Assembly: GCF_003841485.1 (NCBI RefSeq)
Contig: NZ_REFY01000001.1
Span: 1-64,000 of the forward strand
Origin: Natrarchaeobius halalkaliphilus
GTDB lineage: Archaea > Halobacteriota > Halobacteria > Halobacteriales > Natrialbaceae
Length of the DNA: 64,000 nt
Direction: 5' to 3'
Part shown: positions 63,844-64,000 of the stretch, in pieces
Layout: the number at the start of each line of letters is the position of its first letter
Position numbering within the stretch: the first letter of the stretch is position 1
Program-made: the position numbers and the translations under genes
Notes under the pieces: model-generated
Databases searched by the model: none
What the model saw: only the letters and a program-made list of their open reading frames with translations
Told to the model about the DNA's origin: nothing

Positions 63844-63929
63844 TCATACGGTCTACTGTAAGTCGTTACCGGAGCGACCGCGAGCAGTCCTGCGGTCGCT
63901 CCGGTAAAAAGTCACAGCAAACCGTATCA
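63844..63929 (-). repeat. Palindromic dispersed element, copy C
   Basis: The outer arms match at 14 of 18 positions. Inside is a perfect 16-bp stem (TTACCGGAGCGACCGC at 63866-63881 pairing with 63892-63907) with a 10-nt loop. The terminal TGATACGG provides the stop codon of the partial minus-strand gene at the right edge. Confidence 0.85.
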
Positions 63930-64000
63930 GACCGTCCGCTCAGACAGCGGCGAGATCGCAATTTCCATCGTTACGCCCTCGACGTCCCACTCCTTGCGGT
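63927..64000 (-). CDS. C-terminal end of an unidentified gene (partial)
   Basis: The minus strand is open from the right edge to a TGA in repeat copy C, giving about 24 residues including KEWDVEGVTMEIAISPLSER. Typical halophile composition and the stop-in-repeat arrangement seen twice elsewhere support coding. The protein cannot be identified from this fragment. Confidence 0.6.
   Translation of the reverse strand, partial: RKEWDVEGVTMEIAISPLSERTV

Noticed and set aside
18010-63929. Repeat copies A-C as insertion sequences or MITEs
   Set aside because: No target-site duplication is seen at any copy and no transposase is nearby; mobility cannot be excluded but is not supported.

Overview
The window comes from a halophilic archaeon (class Halobacteria, probably Natrialbaceae-like). 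The evidence is: strongly acidic predicted proteins; high GC with very frequent ctcgag; split RNA polymerase subunits (RpoB''/RpoB' and RpoA'/RpoA'') with RpoH; archaeal TATA boxes 22-33 bp before many starts, implying leaderless mRNAs; Tat signal peptides; a coenzyme F420 gene; an EF-2 with the diphthamide motif; and a PGF-CTERM-like protein. I see no rRNA, CRISPR array or insertion sequence.

Layout. 1-4.4 kb: end of a chemotaxis transducer, cofH, and a Tat-exported beta-rich protein. 4.4-17.1 kb: the rpoH-rpoB''-rpoB'-rpoA'-rpoA''-nusA-rps12-rps7-EF-2 block on the minus strand, with a plus-strand HEFSH protein gene between rps7 and EF-2. 17.4-27.1 kb: two identical tRNA-Asp genes, mgtE, a DUF5518-type membrane protein, a Nog1-family GTPase, a DUF389-type membrane protein, engB and a six-PAS histidine kinase. 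27.2-32.2 kb: a TetR-controlled catabolic island (amidohydrolase, FAH hydrolase, TatD hydrolase, a broken propeller gene, DoxX). 32.3-41.5 kb: a ggt-lctP-small membrane protein operon, a Nudix-IF2B fusion, and hyuA-hyuB. 41.7-52.3 kb: mostly single genes (a CARDB-like Tat protein, GDPD, a FAD-Rieske oxidoreductase, two HAD phosphatases, an NAD epimerase, a MutS-like ATPase). 52.6-64 kb: purF, hisI, a coiled-coil protein, usp, an HPP protein, a membrane protein, glmM, a beta-propeller, prs, and a surface gluzincin.

How genes work together. The minus-strand 4-17 kb block makes the transcription and translation machinery. In the 27-32 kb island the same inverted repeat, TTTAC-N6-GTAAA, abuts the TATA box of two promoters 3.5 kb apart. 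This suggests that the TetR protein controls its divergent amidohydrolase-FAH unit and the propeller/DoxX unit (and possibly TatD). ggt and hyuAB, about 2 kb apart, could together release and open gamma-glutamyl compounds via 5-oxoproline. prs, purF and hisI all make or use PRPP.

Most notable unexplained signals: (i) three copies of an approximately 86-bp palindromic element at 18.0, 58.0 and 63.8 kb, each with its end TGATACGG supplying the stop codon of the minus-strand gene it follows; (ii) a segment resembling an XRE-type helix-turn-helix inside a halophile-type insertion of RpoA'; (iii) the shared operator pair; (iv) a Nudix-IF2B fusion with altered catalytic motifs in both halves; (v) a leaderless 27-codon ORF overlapping the start of a DUF6735-type gene.
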